DNA from: Bradyrhizobium sp. Ce-3
GTDB lineage: Bacteria > Pseudomonadota > Alphaproteobacteria > Rhizobiales > Xanthobacteraceae
Direction of reading: 5' to 3'
Assembly: GCF_022835695.1 (NCBI RefSeq)
Contig: NZ_BQUV01000004.1
Location: 607,730-671,729 of the forward strand
DNA: 64,000 bases
Of this stretch, positions 20,469 through 28,095 are shown piece by piece (within the stretch, counting starts at the first letter, position 1; every line of letters begins with the position of its first letter). Below the pieces are notes generated by a model. That model made no database searches. It had not been told where the DNA came from and worked only from the letters and a program-made list of their open reading frames with translations. Both the position numbers and the translations under genes were made by a program.

Positions 20469-21386
20469 ATGAAGGCAATCGTTGTGACGGAGCAGGCGGC
20501 GGGAACGGCCGGCATGCGGCTGGTGAAACGGCCCGAGCCGCAGGCCGCGATAAACGACGTCATCGTTCAGGTTCATGCGTCGGGATTCGTTCCGACCGAG
20601 CTGGAGTGGCCGTCGACCTGGACCGATCGCCTCGACCGCAACCGAACGCCGTCGATCCCCGGTCACGAGCTGGCCGGAGTGGTCACCGCGCTCGGCTACG
20701 GCACGACGGGGCTGTCGGTGGGACAGCGGGTGTTCGGCCTCGCCGATTGGTATCGTGACGGCACGCTGGCGGAATACGTCGCCATGGAGGCGCGCAACCT
20801 CGCGCCGCTGCCGGGCGACGTCGACTTCACGGTGGGCGCCAGCCTGCCGATCTCGGGCCTCACCGCATGGCAGGGACTGTTCCAGCACGGCCGCCTGCAG
20901 GCGGGGCAGAGCGTCCTCGTGCACGGCGCGGCCGGTGCCGTCGGTTCGATGGTGACACAGCTCGCACGAGAGTTCGGCGCCTACGTCATCGGCACCGGAC
21001 GCGCCGCCGACCGTCAGGCGGCGCTCGACTTCGGCGCGAACGAGTTCGTCGATCTCGGCAACGACGCCCTGGAAGACGTCGGTGGAGTCGATCTGGTGTT
21101 CGATGGCATCGGCGGCGACATCGGGAAGCGATCGGCGGGCCTGATCCGGGCCGGAGGAAGGCTGGTCTCCATCGTCGGGCCGGCCGAGGCACCGCCCGCG
21201 CACGGCCTCGCGATCGACTTCGTCGTCGAGTCCGATCCCGCCCAGCTCAACGAGATCGTCCGGCGGGTGCGGGACGGACGGCTGCGGACCAACATCGGCA
21301 ACGTCTCGACCCTCGACGAGGCCGTCGCCACCCTGAACCCGAAGCAGCGACGCAAGGGAAAGACGATCATCCGGATTCGCCCCTGA
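20469..21386 (+). CDS. NADP-dependent quinone-oxidoreductase-like (zinc-free MDR family)
   Basis: A 305-residue medium-chain reductase. The GroES-like half contains GHELAGVVTALGYG and the Rossmann half has the VHGAAGAVGSMVTQLA dinucleotide motif (about residues 154-169). The catalytic-zinc ligands of alcohol dehydrogenases are absent, as in quinone reductases and enoyl reductases. AGGAGGAGAAGATC precedes ATG. It is divergent from the MocR gene, its likely regulator, and precedes a nitroreductase on the same strand. The substrate is unknown. Confidence 0.85.
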   Translation: MKAIVVTEQAAGTAGMRLVKRPEPQAAINDVIVQVHASGFVPTELEWPSTWTDRLDRNRTPSIPGHELAGVVTALGYGTTGLSVGQRVFGLADWYRDGTLAEYVAMEARNLAPLPGDVDFTVGASLPISGLTAWQGLFQHGRLQAGQSVLVHGAAGAVGSMVTQLAREFGAYVIGTGRAADRQAALDFGANEFVDLGNDALEDVGGVDLVFDGIGGDIGKRSAGLIRAGGRLVSIVGPAEAPPAHGLAIDFVVESDPAQLNEIVRRVRDGRLRTNIGNVSTLDEAVATLNPKQRRKGKTIIRIRP

Positions 21387-21485
21387 GCGGCGCACGCCGA
21401 TCGTTGCATGCAGAACGAAAGCAGCTCTGCATGCAGCGAAAACACGCCTGCATTTCGACCTATCCCCTCACCTATCGGAATCACC

Positions 21486-22103
21486 ATGACCAACGCCGTC
21501 ATCGAATGCATCCTGAGCCGCAGCGCCGCCAAGTACTACGACCCGGCTGCCGCTTTGACCGACGACCAGATCCGCGACCTGGTGCGGATCGGCACCAGCG
21601 CGCCGACCTCCTTCCACTTGCAGAACTGGCGCTTCATCGCCGTACGCACGGCTGAAGCCAAGGCTCGGTTGCGTCCGATCGCGTGGGACCAGCCCGCCAT
21701 CACCGAAGCAGCCGTCACCTTCATCGTCTGCGGCCAGTTGGCCGATTCCAGCGTCGTACCGCAGCGCCTGGCACCGCTGGTCGACGCCGGCATCATGCCG
21801 GCCAAGATGGTGCCGGAATGGGAAATCCCCGCACGCGATCTGTATATGGAGTACCCGCAGCGCCAGCGCGACGAAGCCGTACGCACCGGCACATTCGGCG
21901 CGGCGGCAATGATCTATGCGGCCCGCTCGCTGGGCCTCGGTTCGACGCCGATGATCGGCTTCGATGCCGAGGCAGTGGCCCGCGAGTTCGCGCTGGCCGA
22001 TGACGAGGTGCCGGTCATGCTGTTGTCAGTCGGGCCGGAACGTCCGGGAAACTGGCCGCAGAAGCCGCGCCGTCCGGTGGCCGATGTGCTGGAATTCGCA
22101 TAA
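21486..22103 (+). CDS. nitroreductase family FMN-dependent oxidoreductase
   Basis: A 205-residue flavoprotein of the NfsB/MhqN class: an N-terminal SRSAAKYYDPAAALTDDQI phosphate-binding start, GTSAPTSFHLQNWRFI, and a C-terminal GLGSTPMIGFDAEAV. The length is normal. These enzymes reduce quinones or nitro compounds with NAD(P)H. The 100 bases before it carry two copies of TGCATGCAG (21406-21414 and 21428-21436). It shares direction with the oxidoreductase before it and may be co-transcribed. Confidence 0.87.
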   Translation: MTNAVIECILSRSAAKYYDPAAALTDDQIRDLVRIGTSAPTSFHLQNWRFIAVRTAEAKARLRPIAWDQPAITEAAVTFIVCGQLADSSVVPQRLAPLVDAGIMPAKMVPEWEIPARDLYMEYPQRQRDEAVRTGTFGAAAMIYAARSLGLGSTPMIGFDAEAVAREFALADDEVPVMLLSVGPERPGNWPQKPRRPVADVLEFA

Positions 22104-22136
22104 TACGGTCAGGTCGGCCGACTGACGAGGCTCTGC

Positions 22137-22250
22137 TCAGGGAAAAAAAGCGCTCGCGCCGCACGCGCGCGCTTCGTCGCGGTGGAAAGCGACGAACCGT
22201 CGGCCGGCCTCCCGGCACCACACGAGCTCGACCTGCACCTCCGGCTTCAT
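22137..22250 (-). CDS. 37-residue protein translationally coupled to the efflux pump
   Basis: ATG at 22250 overlaps the stop of the MFS gene (ATGA), and AGGAGGGGCG lies directly upstream inside that gene's end. The product, starting MKPEVQVELVWCREAGRRF and ending CGASAFFP, is soluble with two Cys. It was too short to be seen in routine gene calling. No family is recognised; the strong ribosome site and 4-base overlap are the support. Confidence 0.5.
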   Translation of the reverse strand: MKPEVQVELVWCREAGRRFVAFHRDEARACGASAFFP

Positions 22251-23662
22251 CGCCCCTCCTTTGCACGGCCCTGCACGATCGCGACCGCACCTGCGAGCAA
22301 CACAGCGGCCGATATCACCAGCGAGGCATGTGCGCCTGCCATGAACGCGTTGTCCCCTCCGACCAGCGAGCCGAACAGGGCAACGCCAAGCACGCTGCCG
22401 GTCTGCCGCGTCGCGTTCAGCACACCCGCGGCGATGCCGGATCGCGACTTCTCGACACTGCCGAGCAGCGTCGAGGTCAAGGACGGCACGAGCAGGCCGA
22501 GCCCGCCGCCGAGCACCATCAGCTGAGCGCAGATCGCCCCGTAGCTGGTGCCTGAAGCCATCGGCAGCAGCGCAACGCAGCCCGCGGCAGTGATCATGCA
22601 AGCCAGCGCAATGGTTTGCGGCGCGCCGAGGCGCTCGCTGACCGCCGCGGCGATCAGGTTGGCGGGCAGCACCATGGCCATCATGGGCACGAAGGCGAGG
22701 CCTGTTGCGAACGGCGACCAGCCATTGACGTTCTGGAAGTAGAGACTGAGCACGAAGATCAGGCCGTAGAAGGCGATGTTGAAGAGGAGCCCGACCAGCG
22801 CGGTCAGCGCGAACATGTGACGGCGGAACAGCGACAGCGGCAGCATCGGTTGCGGCGCGCGCGCCTCGCGCCATACGAACAGCAGTCCGATCACGGCCGC
22901 CCCGACGAAGCCCGTGATGACGAGCGGATGGCTCCAGCCCACCGCGCCGCCCTCGATCAGGGCGCCGGCCAGCGTGCCGAGGGTTGCAATCGCCGCAATT
23001 TGTCCGAGCAGATCGATCTCGCGCTGCGCGACCCGCGGCGTCTCCTCGGCGTAGCGCCAGGCAAGCCAGAGGCCGGCGGCGCCGATCGGCAAGTTGACGA
23101 GAAAGATCGCGCGCCAGCCGACCAGCGCGATCAGCGCGCCGCCAACCAGCGGCCCCGCAGTCAGTGCGACGCTCGCACCTGCGGCCCAGAAGCCGACCGC
23201 GCGGCCGCGCGCCTTCGGATCGGTATAGGCGTGATTGAGCAGCGTCAGCGAGTTCGGCACCAGGATTGCCGCCGCCAGGCCCTGCACCGAACGAGCAACG
23301 ATCAGGAACATCGCCGACGGAGCCAGGGCGCAGGCGAGCGAAGCCAACGTGAAGATTGCGAAGCCCCCGATGAATATCCGTTTGGCACCGACGCGATCAC
23401 CGAGCGCACCGGCGGTCAAGATGAAGGCAGCGAATGCGATCGTATAGGCGGTCACCACCCATTGCAGCTCGGCCACGCTGCCGCCGAGCGAGGTGCCGAT
23501 GCTGCTGAGCGCGGTATTGACGATGGTGATATCCAACTGCACCACGCCGAGGCCGAGGCTCGTGGCGGCAAGCGCCAGCGCCGCGGCGAGAGGCGAACGG
23601 GATGATGCGCGGTCAGAGCCGGCTTGTTCCGGCTGCCTTGTGTCGAGCGAAGTCGTTTGCAT
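22247..23662 (-). CDS. DHA2 family MFS drug efflux transporter
   Basis: A 471-residue inner-membrane transporter with about 14 hydrophobic segments (EmrB/QacA class). Motifs include LDITIVNTALSSIG (TM1, motif D1), GALGDRVGAKRIFIGG (motif A), and ALTAGPLVGGALIALVGWRAIFLVNLP (motif C). It exports drugs or other organic compounds by proton antiport. It is divergent from the ArsR-like regulator across a 246-base interval holding an inverted repeat, so that protein probably controls it. Confidence 0.92.
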   Translation of the reverse strand: MQTTSLDTRQPEQAGSDRASSRSPLAAALALAATSLGLGVVQLDITIVNTALSSIGTSLGGSVAELQWVVTAYTIAFAAFILTAGALGDRVGAKRIFIGGFAIFTLASLACALAPSAMFLIVARSVQGLAAAILVPNSLTLLNHAYTDPKARGRAVGFWAAGASVALTAGPLVGGALIALVGWRAIFLVNLPIGAAGLWLAWRYAEETPRVAQREIDLLGQIAAIATLGTLAGALIEGGAVGWSHPLVITGFVGAAVIGLLFVWREARAPQPMLPLSLFRRHMFALTALVGLLFNIAFYGLIFVLSLYFQNVNGWSPFATGLAFVPMMAMVLPANLIAAAVSERLGAPQTIALACMITAAGCVALLPMASGTSYGAICAQLMVLGGGLGLLVPSLTSTLLGSVEKSRSGIAAGVLNATRQTGSVLGVALFGSLVGGDNAFMAGAHASLVISAAVLLAGAVAIVQGRAKEGR

Positions 23663-23723
23663 TGATCACACTCGGTTGTCTGCGAGATTTTGACGGATCA
23701 GACCAGCCCGCTTCGCGATTATC

Positions 23724-23741
23724 GTTCGATGCCAATCGAAC
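23724..23741. promoter_or_regulatory. inverted repeat between MFS and ArsR-like genes
   Basis: GTTCGAT-GCCA-ATCGAAC has 7-bp arms and a 4-base spacer. It lies centrally between the divergent genes, a place expected for an operator of the ArsR-like protein. No experimental link is known to me. Confidence 0.45.
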
Positions 23742-23908
23742 ATTTGGAGCCGCGAGATTTTCGTCCCATCGCGGCGATGTCTTTCGCCGGGGCTTGGTGG
23801 TGTCCGGACAACCTATGTCCCGCGATTGAACCGGTCTTGCAGAAACACTACGATCTTGGCCGAAGTATTCGTGCTTGGCACTGCGTCCCCGTCGGCTTAA
23901 AACAAGAC

Positions 23909-24661
23909 ATGGACACGGGACCCAAAATCGCCCAGGTCGCGGCACTCATCGGCGATCCGGCGCGCGCCAACATGCTCAGTGCGCTGATGGACGGCCGAAC
24001 CTTGACCGCCTCGGAGCTCGCCTATGTGTCCGGCGTGGCGCCGCAGACGGCGAGCGGCCATCTTGCGAAACTCAACGACGCCGGATTGCTCGCGCTCGCA
24101 AAGCAGGGCCGACGCCGATATTTCCGCCTGGCCTCTCCGCACGTCGCGCGCGTGCTGGAAGGTCTCATGGTGGTGGCGCAGGACGGCCCCGCCCGGCAGC
24201 GCAACCTCTGGCGCGGCGGAGAGACGCTCCGACACGCGCGCACCTGCTATGACCACATGGCTGGCCGCATCGCCGTCGCGATCGCCGACCGGCTGGTCCG
24301 GCAATCGCATATTCTGCTCGACGAGGATGGCGGACAACTGACCGATGCCGGTCGGTCATTCTTCGATGAGTTCGGCGTCGATCTTCGCCTCGCCTCGAAG
24401 CGCCGGGTGTTCTGTCGCCCCTGTCTCGACTGGAGCGAGCGCCGGCCGCATCTGGCCGGGGCACTCGGCGCAGCCATTCTTCGTCACGCGCTCGAGCACG
24501 ATTGGGTCGAGCATGTCAGGGACAGCCGCGCGCTCGTCGTGACGCCTCTTGGTGTGAGAGGCCTTGCGACAACGTTCGGCATTGAGGGCGCACCTCCGAC
24601 GGATGGCCGAAGGGCAGGTTGCGTCACGGTCCCGAGGCTGGGTAGCGGTCATCCCGGTTGA
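23909..24661 (+). CDS. ArsR-like winged-helix transcriptional regulator
   Basis: A 250-residue regulator. The winged helix is at residues ~10-80 (KIAQVAALIGDPARANMLSA, LTASELAYVSGVAPQTASGHL). The C-terminal half has a CRPCLDWSERRPHLAGALG stretch typical of the long ArsR-like family seen beside efflux and reductase genes. The metal-binding ELCVCD box is absent, so it is not a metal sensor of the classical kind. ATG 23909 is the first good start; upstream in-frame sequence has no fitting ribosome site and looks non-coding. It probably controls the divergent MFS pump. Confidence 0.85.
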   Translation: MDTGPKIAQVAALIGDPARANMLSALMDGRTLTASELAYVSGVAPQTASGHLAKLNDAGLLALAKQGRRRYFRLASPHVARVLEGLMVVAQDGPARQRNLWRGGETLRHARTCYDHMAGRIAVAIADRLVRQSHILLDEDGGQLTDAGRSFFDEFGVDLRLASKRRVFCRPCLDWSERRPHLAGALGAAILRHALEHDWVEHVRDSRALVVTPLGVRGLATTFGIEGAPPTDGRRAGCVTVPRLGSGHPG

Positions 24662-25264
24662 GCAAACGCGCCCCGCGACGTAGCTAGCAGCGCGATCAGC
24701 CGCGTCCGCAGATGACTTCCGTTTTCGCCAAATGGCGAAAGCTCCAATACGACCAGCCGCCGAACCCGCGCCGTCAATGCCAGGAAGGTGCGATGATCGG
24801 CGCGGTGTGCTCGCCTGGCTGGGCAGCCGCGGTCGTGATCTGCTCGGAAGCGGCGCCGCCGGCCGAGTATGTCGCCATGGCCTGGATCAGCTGGTTGAAC
24901 TGCGAACTGATCCCGCCGGCCAGCGTTGCGGCAGCATAGGCAAGACTCGTGTCCGCGGCGACACCGGCCGTGCCATCGCTACGCGTGAAGCTCGTCAAGC
25001 CGTTGATGACCGAACCATCCGCGAGATGCTGCGGCGGCCCCATCGGATTGAGATCGATCGACGATCACCGAAGTCGCCAAGACCATCGGGAAAGCGCTCG
25101 ACCTGATCGACAAAGCGTCACCAGCCATCGGCGCGGTTTACAACTGGATGATTGGTAATCGCGTCACCGCAGCACGCGACGCTCGAAATCGAGCTGCGCG
25201 GACATGTCGATAGTTTGCTAAAGGCCCCGACGGGTCATGCGTCGTTCGGCTGGGAACGGGCCAA
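24662..25264. other. 600-base interval with apparent gene remnants beside tRNA-Met
   Basis: No intact known gene is seen. A minus-strand frame at 24774-25043 reads like the end of a real protein, and on the plus strand a stretch from about 25052 reads TITEVAKTIGKALDLIDKAS before stopping at 25215. Both begin without good ribosome sites. They lie directly beyond the 3' end of the tRNA gene, where integrated elements often decay. Confidence 0.4.
24774..25043 (-). pseudogene. possible C-terminal remnant of a secreted/surface protein
   Basis: An 89-residue frame starting MGPPQHLADGSVINGLTSFT, rich in Ala, Gly, Ser and Thr. The reading remains protein-like for 8 codons before the ATG (SSIDLNP) up to an in-frame TGA, which suggests loss of the N-terminal part. 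No ribosome site. The family is not recognised; it could also be an intact small gene. Confidence 0.3.
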
Positions 25265-25341
25265 TGGTAGCGGGAGAGGGACTTGAACCCCCGACCCCAG
25301 GATTATGATTCCCGTGCTCTAACCAGCTGAGCTACCCCGCC
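25265..25341 (-). tRNA. tRNA-Met (CAU)
   Basis: A 77-base cloverleaf including the encoded CCA. The acceptor stem GGCGGGG pairs with TCCCGCT using two G-U pairs. The D arm is GCTC-AGCTGGTTA-GAGC, the anticodon stem-loop is CGGGA-ATCATAA-TCCTG with anticodon CAT, and the T arm is GGGGG-TTCAAGT-CCCTC. The first pair (G-U) and lack of three G-C pairs flanking the anticodon loop indicate the elongator rather than initiator type. A CAU anticodon could also be read as tRNA-Ile2, but the sequence fits alphaproteobacterial elongator Met. Confidence 0.95.
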
Positions 25342-25456
25342 ATCGGCTCGCGATCGGCGGCATCAGCCGCACGTTGCGAACGCGCGGCATATAAAGAGTG
25401 GCATGCGCGCCTGTCAAGCAAAGGCGGACGAGGCGGCAACTTATTGCAGACAGAGG

Positions 25457-25822
25457 CTATTTCGGCCTGACCGAGGGGTCGCCTCCGGGGCTGCCGGGCG
25501 GTGGAATCACCGGCGTGTTGCCGCCCTGCGGGGTCGGCGCCCGCATTTCGGGATCGACGCCGGCCGGCGGGCACAGCACCCCGTCGGATCTGGCGAGCTT
25601 GTCGCCGAGCGGCTGGCCGCCCTGCCCGGTGGTGGTTCCCTCCGGAACCACAGCGCCTGGATGCGACGGCTGCTGCGGCGCGCAATTCGCGGCGGCGCGC
25701 TGCGGCGCTGGCGGCGCGGTCTGTGCCGGCGGTGTCGCTGATGTCGGCGGCGCCTGCGCCGCGGCCACAACCGGCGCCAGCGTCAGCACACAGGACAAAG
25801 CGAGTGTTCGGTTGATCCTCAT
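25457..25822 (-). CDS. exported proline-rich hypothetical protein
   Basis: A 121-residue protein with a clear signal peptide (MRINRTLALSCVLTLAPVVAAA). The mature part is Pro/Ala/Gln-rich, has two Cys (ANCAPQQPS and VLCPPAG) that could pair, and is probably disordered. No enzymatic motif. It ends 116 bases before the tRNA and begins 54 bases beyond the end of the pmtA gene. Confidence 0.65.
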   Translation of the reverse strand: MRINRTLALSCVLTLAPVVAAAQAPPTSATPPAQTAPPAPQRAAANCAPQQPSHPGAVVPEGTTTGQGGQPLGDKLARSDGVLCPPAGVDPEMRAPTPQGGNTPVIPPPGSPGGDPSVRPK

Positions 25823-25875
25823 GACGAGAAAACCGGGATGAGGCGCCGTTGTTCCCGGTCAAATCGCGGCAGGCC

Positions 25876-26514
25876 TCACGATTTGCGGAAGCGGATCAGC
25901 GAGAAATGCCCCATCGGCGGCATCGGCCGGCGTTCCGCGAGGCTGACGCCGCCATGCTTCGCGGCCCAATTGGTCAGCCGCTCCCAGGGAAATTCCGGAC
26001 GCCAGCCGAGCCGCCGCGCCAGCGGCGCGAAGGCGAGCTCGAAGACGCGACGCGGTCCGCTCTCGGCGCCGATGTGATTGACCAGGATCAATTCACCGCC
26101 GGGCTTCAGCACGCGAATGAAATCATCCAGCGTCGCTTCCGGATCGGGCACCGCGGTGATGACGTATTGCGCGACCACCGCATCGAAGAACGCATCCGGA
26201 AACGCCAGGTTCTTGGCGTCCATCACCGCCAGCGTCTCGACATTGGAGAGGCCCAGCGCGTGCACGCGCTTCAGCGCCCGCCGCAGCATCGGCTCGGAAA
26301 TATCGACGCCGCAGAGCTTCGTCGTGCGCGCATAGTCCGACAACGACAATCCGGTGCCGACGCCGACGTCGAGCACCCGTCCGCCGATCCGGTCGGCTTC
26401 CGCGATGGTCGACTGACGGCCCTGGTCGAACACCTTGCCGAACACGAGATCGTAGATCGGTGCCCAGCGGCCATACGCTTTTTCGACCCCCTCGCGGTCG
26501 ATGTCCCCAGCCAT
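25876..26514 (-). CDS. pmtA: phosphatidylethanolamine N-methyltransferase-like SAM methyltransferase
   Basis: A 212-residue methyltransferase resembling rhizobial/Rhodobacter PmtA, which methylates phosphatidylethanolamine toward phosphatidylcholine at the inner membrane. AYGRWAPIYDLVFGKVF at the N-terminus, motif I VLDVGVGTGLSL (about 45-56), YVITAVPDPEATLDDFIRVLKPGGELILVNHIGAE in the middle and GHFSLIRFRK at the end match this family. The start at 26514 is preceded by AGGGGA. It follows mnmA on the same strand with 25 bases between. A ubiquinone-type methyltransferase is the main alternative. Confidence 0.8.
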   Translation of the reverse strand: MAGDIDREGVEKAYGRWAPIYDLVFGKVFDQGRQSTIAEADRIGGRVLDVGVGTGLSLSDYARTTKLCGVDISEPMLRRALKRVHALGLSNVETLAVMDAKNLAFPDAFFDAVVAQYVITAVPDPEATLDDFIRVLKPGGELILVNHIGAESGPRRVFELAFAPLARRLGWRPEFPWERLTNWAAKHGGVSLAERRPMPPMGHFSLIRFRKS

Positions 26515-26539
26515 TCCCCTGCCCCGATGCTTCTTCTGT

Positions 26540-27736
26540 CTAGCCGCGAACCGCTTCCGCGAGCGGCGCTGTCGCATCCTGCGTCGCGGCCCGCGCCACG
26601 CGGCTCGCGCTCGCACTCTTGATGAAGCCGCCGCCGAGCACACGCGCCTGACCGGAGGCTGCGTCGTAGAACACGCAGGCCTGGCCGGGCGACACGCCCT
26701 CCTCGCCGGCGACGAGCTCGACCTCATAGCCGGCGTCAGTGGCGCGCAACCACGCCGGCTGCGGCGCACGCGTCGAACGGACGCGAACATAGATCTCGAT
26801 GCCTTCGCCGATCACGCGATCCAGCGCGCCGTCGCCGATCCAGTTGACGTCGCGCAGCGCGATGCGATCCATCCGCAGCGCCTCGCGCGGCCCGACCACG
26901 ACCCGGCGCGTCGCCGCGTCGAGCTTGACCACATAGAGCGGATGGCCGGAGGCGATGCCGAGGCCCTTGCGCTGGCCGACGGTGAAATGAACGATGCCCT
27001 GGTGCTGGCCGACGACGTTGCCGGCGAGATCGACGATCTCGCCCGGCGCGATCGCATTCGGCTTCAGCCGTCCGATGATGTCGGTGTAGCGGCCGGTCGG
27101 CACGAAGCAGATGTCCTGGCTGTCCTGCTTGTCGGCGACCTCGAGGTCGAAGCGACGCGCCAGCTCGCGGGTCTGCGGCTTTGTCATGTCGCCGAGCGGG
27201 AAGCGCAGGAAGTCGAGCTGCTCGCGCGTGGTCGCGAACAGGAAATAGCTCTGGTCGCGATCGGCATCCGCCGCGCAGACCAGCGCGCGCGATCCGTCGG
27301 CGAGCCGGCGCGAGGCGACATAATGTCCGGTGGCGAGCGCCTGCGCGCCGAGCTCGCGCGCGGTCGCGAGCAGGTCGCGGAACTTGACCGACCGGTTGCA
27401 CTCGATGCACGGCACCGGCGTCTCGCCGAGCGCGTAGCTGTCGGCGAAATTGTCGATCACCGATTGCTTGAAGCGGCTTTCGTAGTCGAGCACGTAATGC
27501 GGAATGCCGATCCGTTCGGCGACATTGCGCGCATCGTGGATGTCGCGGCCGGCGCAGCAGGCGCCCTTGCGATGGGTCGCGGCGCCATGGTCGTAGAGCT
27601 GCAGCGTGATCCCGACCACGTCGTAACCCTGCGACTTCAACAGCGCAGCCGTCACCGACGAGTCGACGCCGCCGGACATGGCAACGACGATCCGTGTGTC
27701 TTCAGGGCGGCCTTCAAGATCCAGACTGTTGAGCAT
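26540..27736 (-). CDS. mnmA: tRNA-specific 2-thiouridylase MnmA
   Basis: A 398-residue enzyme that 2-thiolates U34 of tRNA-Lys, -Glu and -Gln. The PP-loop [14 protein letters not shown] lies at about 20-33. The catalytic cysteines are in [14 protein letters not shown] and [20 protein letters not shown] and [12 protein letters not shown] are further MnmA motifs. The length is slightly above E. coli (368) because of a C-terminal Ala-rich tail. It is upstream of pmtA. Confidence 0.96.
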   Translation of the reverse strand: MLNSLDLEGRPEDTRIVVAMSGGVDSSVTAALLKSQGYDVVGITLQLYDHGAATHRKGACCAGRDIHDARNVAERIGIPHYVLDYESRFKQSVIDNFADSYALGETPVPCIECNRSVKFRDLLATARELGAQALATGHYVASRRLADGSRALVCAADADRDQSYFLFATTREQLDFLRFPLGDMTKPQTRELARRFDLEVADKQDSQDICFVPTGRYTDIIGRLKPNAIAPGEIVDLAGNVVGQHQGIVHFTVGQRKGLGIASGHPLYVVKLDAATRRVVVGPREALRMDRIALRDVNWIGDGALDRVIGEGIEIYVRVRSTRAPQPAWLRATDAGYEVELVAGEEGVSPGQACVFYDAASGQARVLGGGFIKSASASRVARAATQDATAPLAEAVRG

Positions 27737-28095
27737 CTCTAAGCGGTCATTGGTCAGTGTCGCGGCGAGCTTATGCGCTCCGCGACGAAATTGGAAAAAG
27801 CCTTTGTCCAGAAAGCCTTAGAACGCGTCCAAGGCCGGGTCGGTCGGTTCGGGACGCGTCGGAGGCCACCTTTTAATATAGGCCGTATTCCGGGGAGGCA
27901 ATCCGGCGCAATCCGAGCCTGGCCACGCGCGGACGGCAAATCTTGCCGCCGGGCAAAAAGGAGACCCGTCGGGAACCCGTTCCTGGCTGTGCGCGCGACC
28001 ACCAACCATTTGAAATACCTTGCTATTTTCTCCACGCGATGGTTGGCCCGCTCCTTGCTGACAAAACGCCGGAAGTCTCATTTGCGAGGGTTGCG
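27737..28095. other. interval between mnmA and fliK
   Basis: The divergent promoters of mnmA and fliK must lie here. CGGCAA-ATC-TTGCCG (27934-27948) is a 6-bp-arm palindrome. I could not find a convincing sigma-54 -24/-12 pair. An in-frame ATG at 28039 could extend fliK by 19 codons. Confidence 0.45.
27934..27948. promoter_or_regulatory. CGGCAA-N3-TTGCCG palindrome upstream of fliK
   Basis: A perfect 6-bp-arm inverted repeat about 150 bases before fliK. Its form and place would suit an activator such as FlbD, which is encoded in this window, but this link is a guess. Confidence 0.3.

Noticed and set aside
21406-21436. TGCATGCAG repeats before the nitroreductase as an operator
   Set aside because: Two short copies only, self-complementary by nature and without a known regulator family; mentioned under the gene only.
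27900-28095. Sigma-54 promoter for fliK
   Set aside because: No GG-N10-GC pair with acceptable flanks could be found in the likely region.
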